5,042 nt of DNA, taken from NCBI GenBank assembly GCA_964356295.1, contig CAYHHE010000127.1:1-5042 (forward strand), written 5' to 3'. The stretch comes from CAVQGZ01 sp964356295 (GTDB taxonomy: Bacteria; Actinomycetota; Actinomycetes; Jiangellales; Jiangellaceae). A program made the translations under genes and the position numbers. The notes beneath the pieces are model-generated. The model saw only the letters and a list, made by a program, of their open reading frames with translations, was not told the DNA's origin and made no database searches. This document shows positions 1 through 5,042 of the stretch, piece after piece (position 1 is the stretch's first letter; each line of letters starts with the position of its first letter).

Positions 1-607
1 ACGCCGCCACCCGCCCGGCGATGATGTTCGCCAGCTCCCCGGGCATGGTGTCCTCGGTGATCGGCAGCCGCCCGGCCAGGAACCGCTGCCGGTACTGCTC
101 CGCCAGCCGACTCTGCACCTCGACCGGCAACCCCTGAAACGCCTCCGTCTCCTCCAGCGCCTGGACGAACGTCGGGAACTCGATCCGCAGGTTCGAGTCG
201 TAGTGCTTCTCCCCACCGACGCAGTTACCGATGATCACCGCCACCAGCTCGGAGTCCACATTCCACTCCGGCCAGCCGGCGTCCAGCAGCGCCATCCGCG
301 CCGCGGCCACCGACCACTGCTGGCCGACCTCCATCTGCTCGGACACCTTCGGCGGCACCGGCAGCCTCCACCCCAGAGGATTCCAGTCGAACTGCCGGAC
401 CCAGCCGCCGATTTTGGAGTAGGTCTTGTCCGGCACCGACGGGTCGGGGTCGTAGAACAACGCCGGATCCCACCGCTCCGGCGGGGTCTCGGTGATGCAG
501 TAGCGGCCCGCCTTGATGTTGTCCCAGAACGCGGCCCCATCGGGCGCCTCAGGCATGATCGCGCCAACGCCGACCACGGCGATGGGCATGAACGGAACGT
601 CCGTCAT
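1..607 (-). CDS. PfaA/HglE-like type I polyketide/fatty-acid synthase, N-terminal ketosynthase (partial)
   Basis: This is the 5' end of a gene that runs leftward out of the window; 202 codons are visible with no stop. The protein starts MTDVPFMPIAVVGVGAIMPE, the classic N-terminal strand of a beta-ketoacyl synthase, which performs decarboxylative Claisen condensation of acyl units. Residues 43-69 (PPERWDPALFYDPDPSVPDKT, then YSKIGG), G132-EKHY and 184-199 (TEDTMPGELANIIAGR) are the block order of PfaA/HglE-type ketosynthases. Modular PKSs instead carry an 'FP-DRGWD' block here. The active-site Cys and both catalytic His lie beyond the left edge, so activity cannot be judged. The ATG at 607 is chosen because AGGGAGGG lies five bases upstream and the ketosynthase begins at once, with no docking helix. 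Such proteins usually continue with AT, ACP and KR domains; that is inferred. The gene is divergent from the PfaD-like gene at 3420, its probable partner. Family assignment is confident, exact subclass less so. Confidence 0.9.
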   Translation of the reverse strand, partial: MTDVPFMPIAVVGVGAIMPEAPDGAAFWDNIKAGRYCITETPPERWDPALFYDPDPSVPDKTYSKIGGWVRQFDWNPLGWRLPVPPKVSEQMEVGQQWSVAAARMALLDAGWPEWNVDSELVAVIIGNCVGGEKHYDSNLRIEFPTFVQALEETEAFQGLPVEVQSRLAEQYRQRFLAGRLPITEDTMPGELANIIAGRVAA

Positions 608-612
608 GGTCA

Positions 613-620
613 CCCTCCCT
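613..620 (-). promoter_or_regulatory. ribosome binding site of the ketosynthase gene
   Basis: On the minus strand AGGGAGGG lies five bases before the ATG at 607. It is a good match to the anti-Shine-Dalgarno sequence and fixes the start of the synthase gene. Confidence 0.7.
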
Positions 621-733
621 GCACTCTCGTCCACGACCGATTCGACTCTGCCAGGAGGCGCGCACGTCGTCGCAGTAGGCCATACCTGCATCGGTCGGCG
701 CTCACGCGGACGCAGCCTCCAGGGCTGCCACTG

Positions 734-763
734 ACGCTCTCCTCACAATCGACAGCCTGTCAA
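734..763 (-). promoter_or_regulatory. candidate promoter for the ketosynthase gene, with overlapping palindrome
   Basis: On the minus strand a perfect TTGACA (763-758) is followed after 18 bases by GAGCGT (739-734). The latter matches the actinobacterial -10 pattern TAGRRT at four of six positions, including the conserved A and final T. Transcription would start near 725 and give a leader of roughly 120 bases before the ATG at 607. The -35 box overlaps an 11-base palindrome, GACAG-C-CTGTC (751-761), which could be an operator. The -10 is weak, so this is a candidate only. Confidence 0.35.
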
Positions 764-1014
764 GAGGCCATAGGACCGGGAGCTCTCGGAAGGGGTGGGA
801 TGCGAGAAGATAGGTGACTGCGAATGCTTCACGACGGGCAAGTATCTGATCCCAAGGAGGAGGCACTGCGGTCGGCCCTGGTCCAGTCAGGCGAGGACCC
901 TGGGCCCATCGGTGGATTGCCGGCGCGGGTCTCGGCAGGTCCGTCCGAGGCGGTGGGCCGGCCTACTCGAGTTGCTGGAGACGCCAACACACTGACATCC
1001 GAACGCCCCACTCG

Positions 1015-1027
1015 CGGCCATGGTCGG
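1015..1027. repeat. 13-base direct repeat, copy 1
   Basis: CGGCCATGGTCGG is repeated exactly at 3245-3257. The two copies lie in the two intergenic regions that bracket the GNAT-EamA pair. In DNA this GC-rich a repeat of this length can arise by chance, so a recombination or regulatory role is speculative. Confidence 0.35.
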
Positions 1028-1090
1028 GCGTGCTCGGCGATCTGGAGACCACGAGGCTCGCGCGGCGAGGATCACTGCGACGATAGGCCC

Positions 1091-2020
1091 GTGTCAGGCC
1101 TTGCTCACCACAGGTCCGATAGGGCGGCGCTTCTTTCGGCCTACGACACCCAGCTTCGGACCGAGGCGGAGGTGGCCCGGGCGACCTGGACGGACCGGGA
1201 CGGCCCGTTGTTCCGGGCGCGGTTCGGCCAGGGTCACGGGTTCGTGACCTACCGCGAGCTGCGCGGCTTCGACCAGCCTGAGGACGGCCCGCGCCTAGAT
1301 GCGCTGATCGCGCGGACATTGGACTTCTTCGCCAACCAGACAGACGTTCCCGAGGTGGAGTGGAAGACGCGCGGCCATGATGCCCCAGCCGATCTCGGGA
1401 GCCGCCTTCGCGCACACGGGCTGATCCCGGACGAACGCGAGAGCGTCATGATCGGCGCGGCCGCCTCGCTGGATCGACGGGTCGAGCTGCCCCCGAACGT
1501 CCGACTCCGGCGGCTCGGTATCGACGCGGACGGGAGTCACCAGCCGACCGAACAGGTGCGGGCTGACCTCGCCCGGGCGTTGACCATGCAGGCATCCGTT
1601 CTGGGGGGTGATGCGGGCATCGACGTGGACGGACTGCTGCCCTCGGTGCTCGATCCAGCCGGCCACCTCGAGTTCTGGGTGGTCGAGGCCGTCGACTCGC
1701 AGGTGGACCCGACCGTGCTGTGTACGGGCCGTCTCGAGGTCGTATCAGGGACGTGTCTCGCCGGCCTGTGGGGGGGCGCGACAGTCCCAGACTGGCGCGG
1801 GCGTGGCCTCTACCGGGCTCTGACCGCCGCGCGTGCCCGCTCGGCCGTCGCTCGCGGGGCCACGCTGCTGCACAGCGACTCCACCGACATGAGCCGCCCC
1901 ATGCTCGAACGTTCAGGGCTGGTCCCGGTCACGACCACCACGCCCTTCCGGTGGCGCCGACCCGCAAGCGAGGTCCGGCTTCGCGCGGTCCCGGTGTCAG
2001 CCGCGGCGCGTCATCGGTGA
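1091..2020 (+). CDS. GNAT family N-acetyltransferase
   Basis: The 309-residue protein is a probable acetyl-CoA-dependent N-acetyltransferase; its substrate is unknown. The C-terminal half carries the GNAT core: a beta strand at 225-233 (GLWGGATVP) leads into DWRGRGLYRAL (234-244), which matches the Q/R-x-x-G-x-G/A pyrophosphate-binding loop of motif A. It is followed by a helix and the HSDSTDMSRPMLERSGL segment (261-277), the usual 'N-x-x-A/S-x-x-x-Y/L-x-x-x-G-F/L' region. The N-terminal half includes EVEWKTRGHD (88-97) and LRAHGLIPDERESVMIG (106-122). I recall these blocks from a group of actinobacterial GNAT proteins with a degenerate first acetyltransferase-like lobe. The GTG at 1091 is preferred because family-like sequence (LLSAYDTQLRTEAE) begins just after it and third-position GC rises there. 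No good ribosome site precedes it, so the start is uncertain and an ATG at 824 is in frame. The gene is convergent with the EamA gene, with six bases between their stops. A role in tailoring the synthase product or self-protection is possible but only inferred. Confidence 0.85.
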   Translation: MSGLAHHRSDRAALLSAYDTQLRTEAEVARATWTDRDGPLFRARFGQGHGFVTYRELRGFDQPEDGPRLDALIARTLDFFANQTDVPEVEWKTRGHDAPADLGSRLRAHGLIPDERESVMIGAAASLDRRVELPPNVRLRRLGIDADGSHQPTEQVRADLARALTMQASVLGGDAGIDVDGLLPSVLDPAGHLEFWVVEAVDSQVDPTVLCTGRLEVVSGTCLAGLWGGATVPDWRGRGLYRALTAARARSAVARGATLLHSDSTDMSRPMLERSGLVPVTTTTPFRWRRPASEVRLRAVPVSAAARHR

Positions 2021-2026
2021 GGACGT

Positions 2027-2860
2027 TCATCCGGCCGCCACGAGGGCCACCCCGACGATGGCCGCGACCACGCCGGTGTCCTGGACCCGGGTCATCCGCT
2101 CATGGTGGAACCCTCGCGCGAGCAGCACCGTCACGGCGGGGTACAGCGAGGCGAGGACGGACACCAGCGACAGCAGTCCCGCCGTCGTGGCGACCGCATA
2201 GGCCAGGTTGGCACCACCGTCGAGCAGCCCAATCGCGCCCAGCGTCGGCAGATCCCGGGGACGCACGCCGCCGACGCTGCGCAGCACCAGGGCCACACCA
2301 ACAAGGACCGTCACCGACGTCACCCGCATGCCGACCAGCGTCAGCAGCGGGCTGTCCTCGCTGCCCCGCGCGAGGAAGACGAAGACCAGGCCGAAGCCGA
2401 GGCCGGCCAGCAGAGCCAGTGCGACCGGACGTCGCGAGGCCCCTCTGGCGACCTCCGGACCCGACGCGAGCACTCCGCCGAGGACGCCGAGGCCGGCACC
2501 GACCAGTTGCACGATGCTGGGGCGCTCCCCACCCAGCAGCCCGACGGCCAGGGGGACGACGACCCCCAGGGCTGCCAGCGGAGCGACGACTCCCATCGTG
2601 CCGCTGGCCAGCGCGGCGTAGAAGGCGACGAGCCCCACGAGCCCGGCCACACCTGCGGCAGCCGACCACGCCCATCCGGCGGCGGGCATGCCAGCCGCCG
2701 CCTGGCCGGTCCCACCGGCCACCCCGGCGAACACGCCAAGTGCCAGGACCTGTGACACACCGACCACGGCGACCGCGGGCAGCCGCCGCGACAGGGTGCC
2801 GCCGAGGAAGTCACCGGCCCCCCACAGCAGGCTGGCGGACAGCGCGAGCAGGTACGGCAT
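2027..2860 (-). CDS. EamA/DMT-superfamily membrane transporter
   Basis: The 277-residue integral membrane protein belongs to the drug/metabolite transporter superfamily, which moves small metabolites across the cytoplasmic membrane; its substrate is unknown. Two EamA repeats are visible, about residues 3-133 and 146-275, each with roughly five hydrophobic helices, ten in all. The first helix, LLALSASLLWGAGDFLGG (4-21), and the end of the first repeat, GTMGVVAPLAALGVVVPL then GERPSIVQLVGAGLGVLGGVL, are typical. So is the C-terminal ASLYPAVTVLLARGFHHERM followed by a last helix ending in VALVAAG. Length fits the family. The ATG at 2860 is chosen because it places the first helix at the N-terminus; an upstream start at 2965 would add a charged 35-residue extension with no family support. 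The Shine-Dalgarno before 2860 is poor. The gene lies tail-to-tail with the GNAT gene. It could export a product of the neighbouring synthase locus, but that is inference from position only. Confidence 0.9.
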   Translation of the reverse strand: MPYLLALSASLLWGAGDFLGGTLSRRLPAVAVVGVSQVLALGVFAGVAGGTGQAAAGMPAAGWAWSAAAGVAGLVGLVAFYAALASGTMGVVAPLAALGVVVPLAVGLLGGERPSIVQLVGAGLGVLGGVLASGPEVARGASRRPVALALLAGLGFGLVFVFLARGSEDSPLLTLVGMRVTSVTVLVGVALVLRSVGGVRPRDLPTLGAIGLLDGGANLAYAVATTAGLLSLVSVLASLYPAVTVLLARGFHHERMTRVQDTGVVAAIVGVALVAAG

Positions 2861-3244
2861 CGCCCGCAGGGTACGGACCGGCACGGCGTGCGTGGGTCCG
2901 TCTACATGCCGCGTGACGCCTGCGTGGACTCGAAGATGGGCGCGGCTGACCTGCACGGTGATCATGTGTGTGGACGGGGATGTCGGTGGACGGCGAGGGG
3001 TCTTTCGACTGGGCGGCTCCGGATGAGCAGGTGCGCGCCCTTCTCGCCCCGGTCACCGTTGCAGCCGGGCTGCCAGCGGTGCGCGGTCGCAAACCGACCC
3101 TGAGGCCGCTCAAGACCGCGCTTCGCGCGCCCGTCGAGCGCGCCTGCGTCGAGAGGGCCACACGGCCTGCCGCGTGTCCGGCGCTGCTCGGCTCTTGGAT
3201 CGGATCCATGGTGGCGTACTACCGGCCGGGGTCCCCGGCGGCGA

Positions 3245-3257
3245 CGGCCATGGTCGG
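3245..3257. repeat. 13-base direct repeat, copy 2
   Basis: This is an exact copy of CGGCCATGGTCGG at 1015-1027, in the same orientation, 163 bases before the start of the PfaD-like gene. Identity ends at both borders, where flanking bases differ. Confidence 0.35.
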
Positions 3258-3330
3258 TAGTTACCTCTCCCCGGGTGGATCGGGCCAGAGTTGCCCCAAG
3301 TCCTGGATATCGGTGGCCGTTGGGGGGTAC

Positions 3331-3358
3331 CTTGGTAGAGGTTACGCAACCGTAGCCT
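3331..3358 (+). promoter_or_regulatory. candidate promoter/operator of the PfaD-like gene
   Basis: An imperfect inverted repeat, GGTTACG-CAAC-CGTAGCC (3340-3357, six of seven arm positions paired), ends 62 bases before the ATG at 3420. It overlaps a weak promoter-like pair, CTTGGT (3331-3336) and TAGCCT (3353-3358), spaced 16 bases. A regulator bound here would cover the -10 region. Both elements are modest matches, so the call is tentative. Confidence 0.25.
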
Positions 3359-3405
3359 CGTGCGCGGCCAGCCCTTGATGGGGCGACTTCGTCCGACACT
3401 TCGGC

Positions 3406-3413
3406 GAGGAAGG
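3406..3413 (+). promoter_or_regulatory. ribosome binding site that fixes the PfaD-like start
   Basis: GAGGAAGG lies six bases before the ATG at 3420. In-frame earlier starts (GTG 3360, ATG 3378) have no comparable site, so 3420 is preferred. Confidence 0.7.
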
Positions 3414-3419
3414 CCCGCC

Positions 3420-4898
3420 ATGTCCGCTGTATCCATCCACCGCCGTCCGCCTCCGGCGGAAGCAGCCCGTCGTCCGGTGATCGTGCAAGGCGGCATGGGG
3501 GCCGCGGTGTCGTCGTGGCAGCTGGCGCGGGCGGTGTCCCGGCGCGGCCATCTGGGAGTGGTGTCGGGAACCGCGCTGGATGTGGTGGCGGCCCGCCGGT
3601 TGCAGGACGGTGACCCGGGGGGTCACATGCGCCGGGCGTTGGCGGCCTTCCCGGTGCCCGAGGTCGCCGAGCGGGTGGTGGGCGCGTACTACCTGCCCGG
3701 GGGGCGGAAGGCGGGGCAGAAGTACCGGAGCGTGCCGATGCTGACTCTGCGCCCTTCGCGGGAGTCGATGGAGCTGGTGGTGGCCGCGAACTACTGCGAG
3801 GTGTTCCTGGCCAAGGAGGGCCACGGCGGGGTCGTGGGCATCAACTTCCTGCGCAAGATCGAGCTGCCGCTGCCGTTCGCGTTGCTGGGCGCACTGCTGG
3901 CCGGGGTGGACTACGTGCTGGTCGGGGCCGGCAACCCCGCCGAGATCCCGGGGCTGCTGGATCGGCTGGCCCGCCGCGATGGGGTCGCGCTGCCCATCCA
4001 CGTCCAGGGAGCGACGAGCCGGGATGGCACTGCCGCGGTCCGGTGCAGCCCCCGGGCGCTGCTCGGCGACGGGCTGCCGCTGTCCCGTCCGCAGCTGCTG
4101 GCCATCGTGTCCTCCACCGACCTGGCCACCGGTCTGTCCGCCGACCCGGCCACCCGTCCGGATGGGTTCGTCGTCGAGGCCTCCTCGGCCGGGGGCCACA
4201 ACGCCGCACCGCGTGGCCCCCGACGGACGACCGAGGATGGTCAGCCGGTCTACGGGGAACGTGACGAGGTTGACCTGGCCGCGGTGCTCGCGCTGGGGCT
4301 GCCGGTGTGGCTGGCCGGCGGGCAGGCCAGCCCGGAGGCGGTGCGGGCCGCGCTGGCCGCAGGAGCGACAGGAGTCCAGGTCGGGACCGCGTTCGCGTTC
4401 AGCGCCGAGTCCGGTCTCGAACCCTCCCTGAAGCGCCGCGTGCTCGACGCTGTCGTCGCTGGCGAGCAGCCGGTGGTGCGCACCGACTGGCGCGCCTCGC
4501 CCACGGGGTTCCCGTTCAAGGTGGTCGAGGTGGACGGGACGCTGTCCGACCCGGAGGTAGCCCAGGCTCGCCCGAGCGTGTGTGACCTGGGCGCGCTGCG
4601 CACGCCCTACCGCCGCCCGGACGGGCAGATCGGCTACCGCTGCCCGGCCGAACCCCTGGCCCAGTACGTCGGACGCAAGGGCGGGCGCGAGGCCAACATC
4701 GAGGGACGCCACTGCCTGTGCAACGGACTGATGGCCGCGGCCGGGCTCCCCCAGCAGCGCCCTCACGACTACCAGGAACCCGCGATCGTGACCGCTGGCA
4801 CGGACTTCACTGCGGTTGCCACGATCGTCCGCAGCCAGCGCTACCAACTGCCCTACCCCGCCGAAGCCGTGATCGACTACCTCATACCGGCCGAGTGA
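3420..4898 (+). CDS. PfaD-like flavin-dependent oxidoreductase (nitronate monooxygenase/2-nitropropane dioxygenase fold)
   Basis: The 492-residue protein is a predicted soluble FMN-dependent TIM-barrel enzyme. Residues 20-31 (VIVQGGMGAAVS) are the N-terminal FMN-contacting loop of this family. VVEASSAGGHNAAP (251-264) contains the GGH motif whose His (H260) is catalytic in nitronate monooxygenases. PVWLAGGQASPEAV (295-308) with GATGVQVGTAF (315-325) is the flavin phosphate-binding end of the barrel. The C-terminal part (about 380-492) goes beyond a plain nitronate monooxygenase (roughly 320-360 residues) and holds CPAEPLAQYVGRKGG and RHCLCNGLMAAAGL (430-442), as in PfaD-type proteins. PfaD is established as the enoyl reductase acting in trans in PUFA synthases, and relatives do the same for trans-AT PKSs. 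With a PfaA/HglE-like ketosynthase gene nearby, NAD(P)H-dependent enoyl reduction on ACP-bound intermediates is the best inference. A true nitronate monooxygenase role is the alternative. The ATG at 3420 follows GAGGAAGG at six bases. The length is somewhat below PfaD proper. Confidence 0.9.
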   Translation: MSAVSIHRRPPPAEAARRPVIVQGGMGAAVSSWQLARAVSRRGHLGVVSGTALDVVAARRLQDGDPGGHMRRALAAFPVPEVAERVVGAYYLPGGRKAGQKYRSVPMLTLRPSRESMELVVAANYCEVFLAKEGHGGVVGINFLRKIELPLPFALLGALLAGVDYVLVGAGNPAEIPGLLDRLARRDGVALPIHVQGATSRDGTAAVRCSPRALLGDGLPLSRPQLLAIVSSTDLATGLSADPATRPDGFVVEASSAGGHNAAPRGPRRTTEDGQPVYGERDEVDLAAVLALGLPVWLAGGQASPEAVRAALAAGATGVQVGTAFAFSAESGLEPSLKRRVLDAVVAGEQPVVRTDWRASPTGFPFKVVEVDGTLSDPEVAQARPSVCDLGALRTPYRRPDGQIGYRCPAEPLAQYVGRKGGREANIEGRHCLCNGLMAAAGLPQQRPHDYQEPAIVTAGTDFTAVATIVRSQRYQLPYPAEAVIDYLIPAE

Positions 4899-5042
4899 CC
4901 CAACACATCCGTGCAGCTGAGGACTCATGGGCACGGGCACGCGCTGGAGCAGCTCGTCGCAGACACCCGCAGCGCCCGATGCCTAGACCGAAGTTGCGTG
5001 GCTTCTGAGGGCTGATCTGTGGGTTGACCTGTTGTGATGGGT
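4899..5042. other. 3' flank of the PfaD-like gene
   Basis: No gene is recognised in these 144 bases. An ATG at 4927 opens a 19-codon frame ending at 4986, with only a weak GAGG before it and no recognisable peptide. No clear hairpin with a T-run follows the stop at 4898. A TTGACC at 5024-5029 could be the -35 box of a promoter whose -10 lies outside the window. Confidence 0.4.

Larger units (their letters stand above)
608..1090. other. intergenic region between the synthase and GNAT genes
   Basis: No convincing gene is seen in these 483 bases. The reading frame of the GNAT gene stays open upstream to an ATG at 824, but codons 824-1090 have clearly lower third-position GC than the gene proper, and their translation (rich in Gly, Arg, Pro) shows no domain. 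I treat this as leader or non-coding DNA. The left part holds the candidate synthase promoter. A strong Shine-Dalgarno-like AAGGAGGAGG at 854-863 is not followed by an ATG, GTG or TTG at a useful distance. The 13-base CGGCCATGGTCGG at 1015-1027 recurs at 3245-3257. Confidence 0.6.
2861..3419. other. long intergenic region upstream of the PfaD-like gene
   Basis: No secure gene is found in these 559 bases. One plus-strand frame is open from a GTG at 2968 to a stop at 3378 (136 codons) with fairly high third-position GC. Its translation matches nothing I recognise, is rich in Ala, Arg and Pro, and has no ribosome site, so I do not call it. Several hairpin-capable repeats are present: CGCGC-TTC-GCGCG at 3117-3129, ACACG/CGTGT arms at 3160-3177, GTTACCTCT at 3260-3268 against AGAGGTTAC at 3337-3345 (one mismatch), and the inverted repeat at 3340-3357. 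Promoters for the EamA gene (leftward) and the PfaD-like gene (rightward) should both lie here. Confidence 0.55.

Noticed and set aside
203..817. Plus-strand open frame of 204 codons opposite the ketosynthase gene
   Set aside because: It is the antisense shadow of the ketosynthase coding strand. Its His/Arg/Pro-rich translation has no domain, while the minus strand encodes a clear ketosynthase.
1720..2916. Plus-strand open frame of 398 codons spanning the EamA gene
   Set aside because: The product is almost entirely Arg, Pro and Ala, as typical of the shadow of a membrane-protein gene. The minus strand gives a ten-helix transporter.
2861..2965. N-terminal extension of the EamA protein starting at 2965
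   Set aside because: The added 35 residues are charged and not membrane-like, and the family's first helix begins right after the ATG at 2860.
3342..4940. Minus-strand open frame of 532 codons covering the whole PfaD-like gene
   Set aside because: Long antisense frames are expected opposite GC-rich genes. The translation is low complexity (Gln, His, Arg, Gly) with no motif, and the plus strand shows FMN-binding motifs and a proper ribosome site.
4927..4986. Short 19-codon frame after the PfaD-like gene
   Set aside because: The ribosome site is weak, composition is not distinctive, and no recognisable peptide type is encoded.
1..5042. tRNA, rRNA, CRISPR array, riboswitch or complete insertion sequence
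   Set aside because: I saw no cloverleaf-like sequence, no regularly spaced repeats, no transposase motifs and no terminal inverted repeats of useful length on either strand.

Overview
The window is very GC-rich, and its coding regions strongly prefer G or C at third codon positions. It uses GTG starts and purine-rich Shine-Dalgarno sites. Together with the protein types present, this points to an actinobacterial chromosome (Streptomyces, Frankia or Pseudonocardiaceae-like). The genus cannot be fixed from 5 kb.

Layout, left to right. (1) The minus-strand segment 607 to 1 is the 5' end of a large type I polyketide/fatty-acid synthase gene. Only the first 202 residues of its N-terminal ketosynthase domain are inside the window, and they resemble the PfaA/HglE class (polyunsaturated fatty acid and heterocyst-glycolipid synthases) rather than ordinary modular PKSs. 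(2) 608-1090 is a non-coding stretch with a candidate promoter for the synthase. (3) 1091-2020 (+) is a GNAT acetyltransferase. (4) 2027-2860 (-) is a ten-helix EamA/DMT transporter, convergent with the GNAT gene and six bases from it. (5) 2861-3419 is a second long stretch with no secure gene. It carries several short inverted repeats and probably the promoter of the next gene. (6) 3420-4898 (+) is a 492-residue PfaD-like flavin oxidoreductase of the nitronate monooxygenase/2-nitropropane dioxygenase fold. (7) 4899-5042 is a short 3' flank with no recognisable gene.

The biological theme comes from the two outer genes. A PfaA/HglE-like ketosynthase plus a PfaD-like flavoenzyme is the pairing seen in PUFA-type synthases, where PfaD supplies enoyl reduction in trans. 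They point away from each other, and the GNAT and EamA genes sit between them. The window is therefore most likely the centre of a lipid or polyketide biosynthetic locus whose synthase modules continue to the left. The GNAT and EamA genes could be tailoring and export functions or unrelated passengers; the sequence does not decide. The product is unknown.
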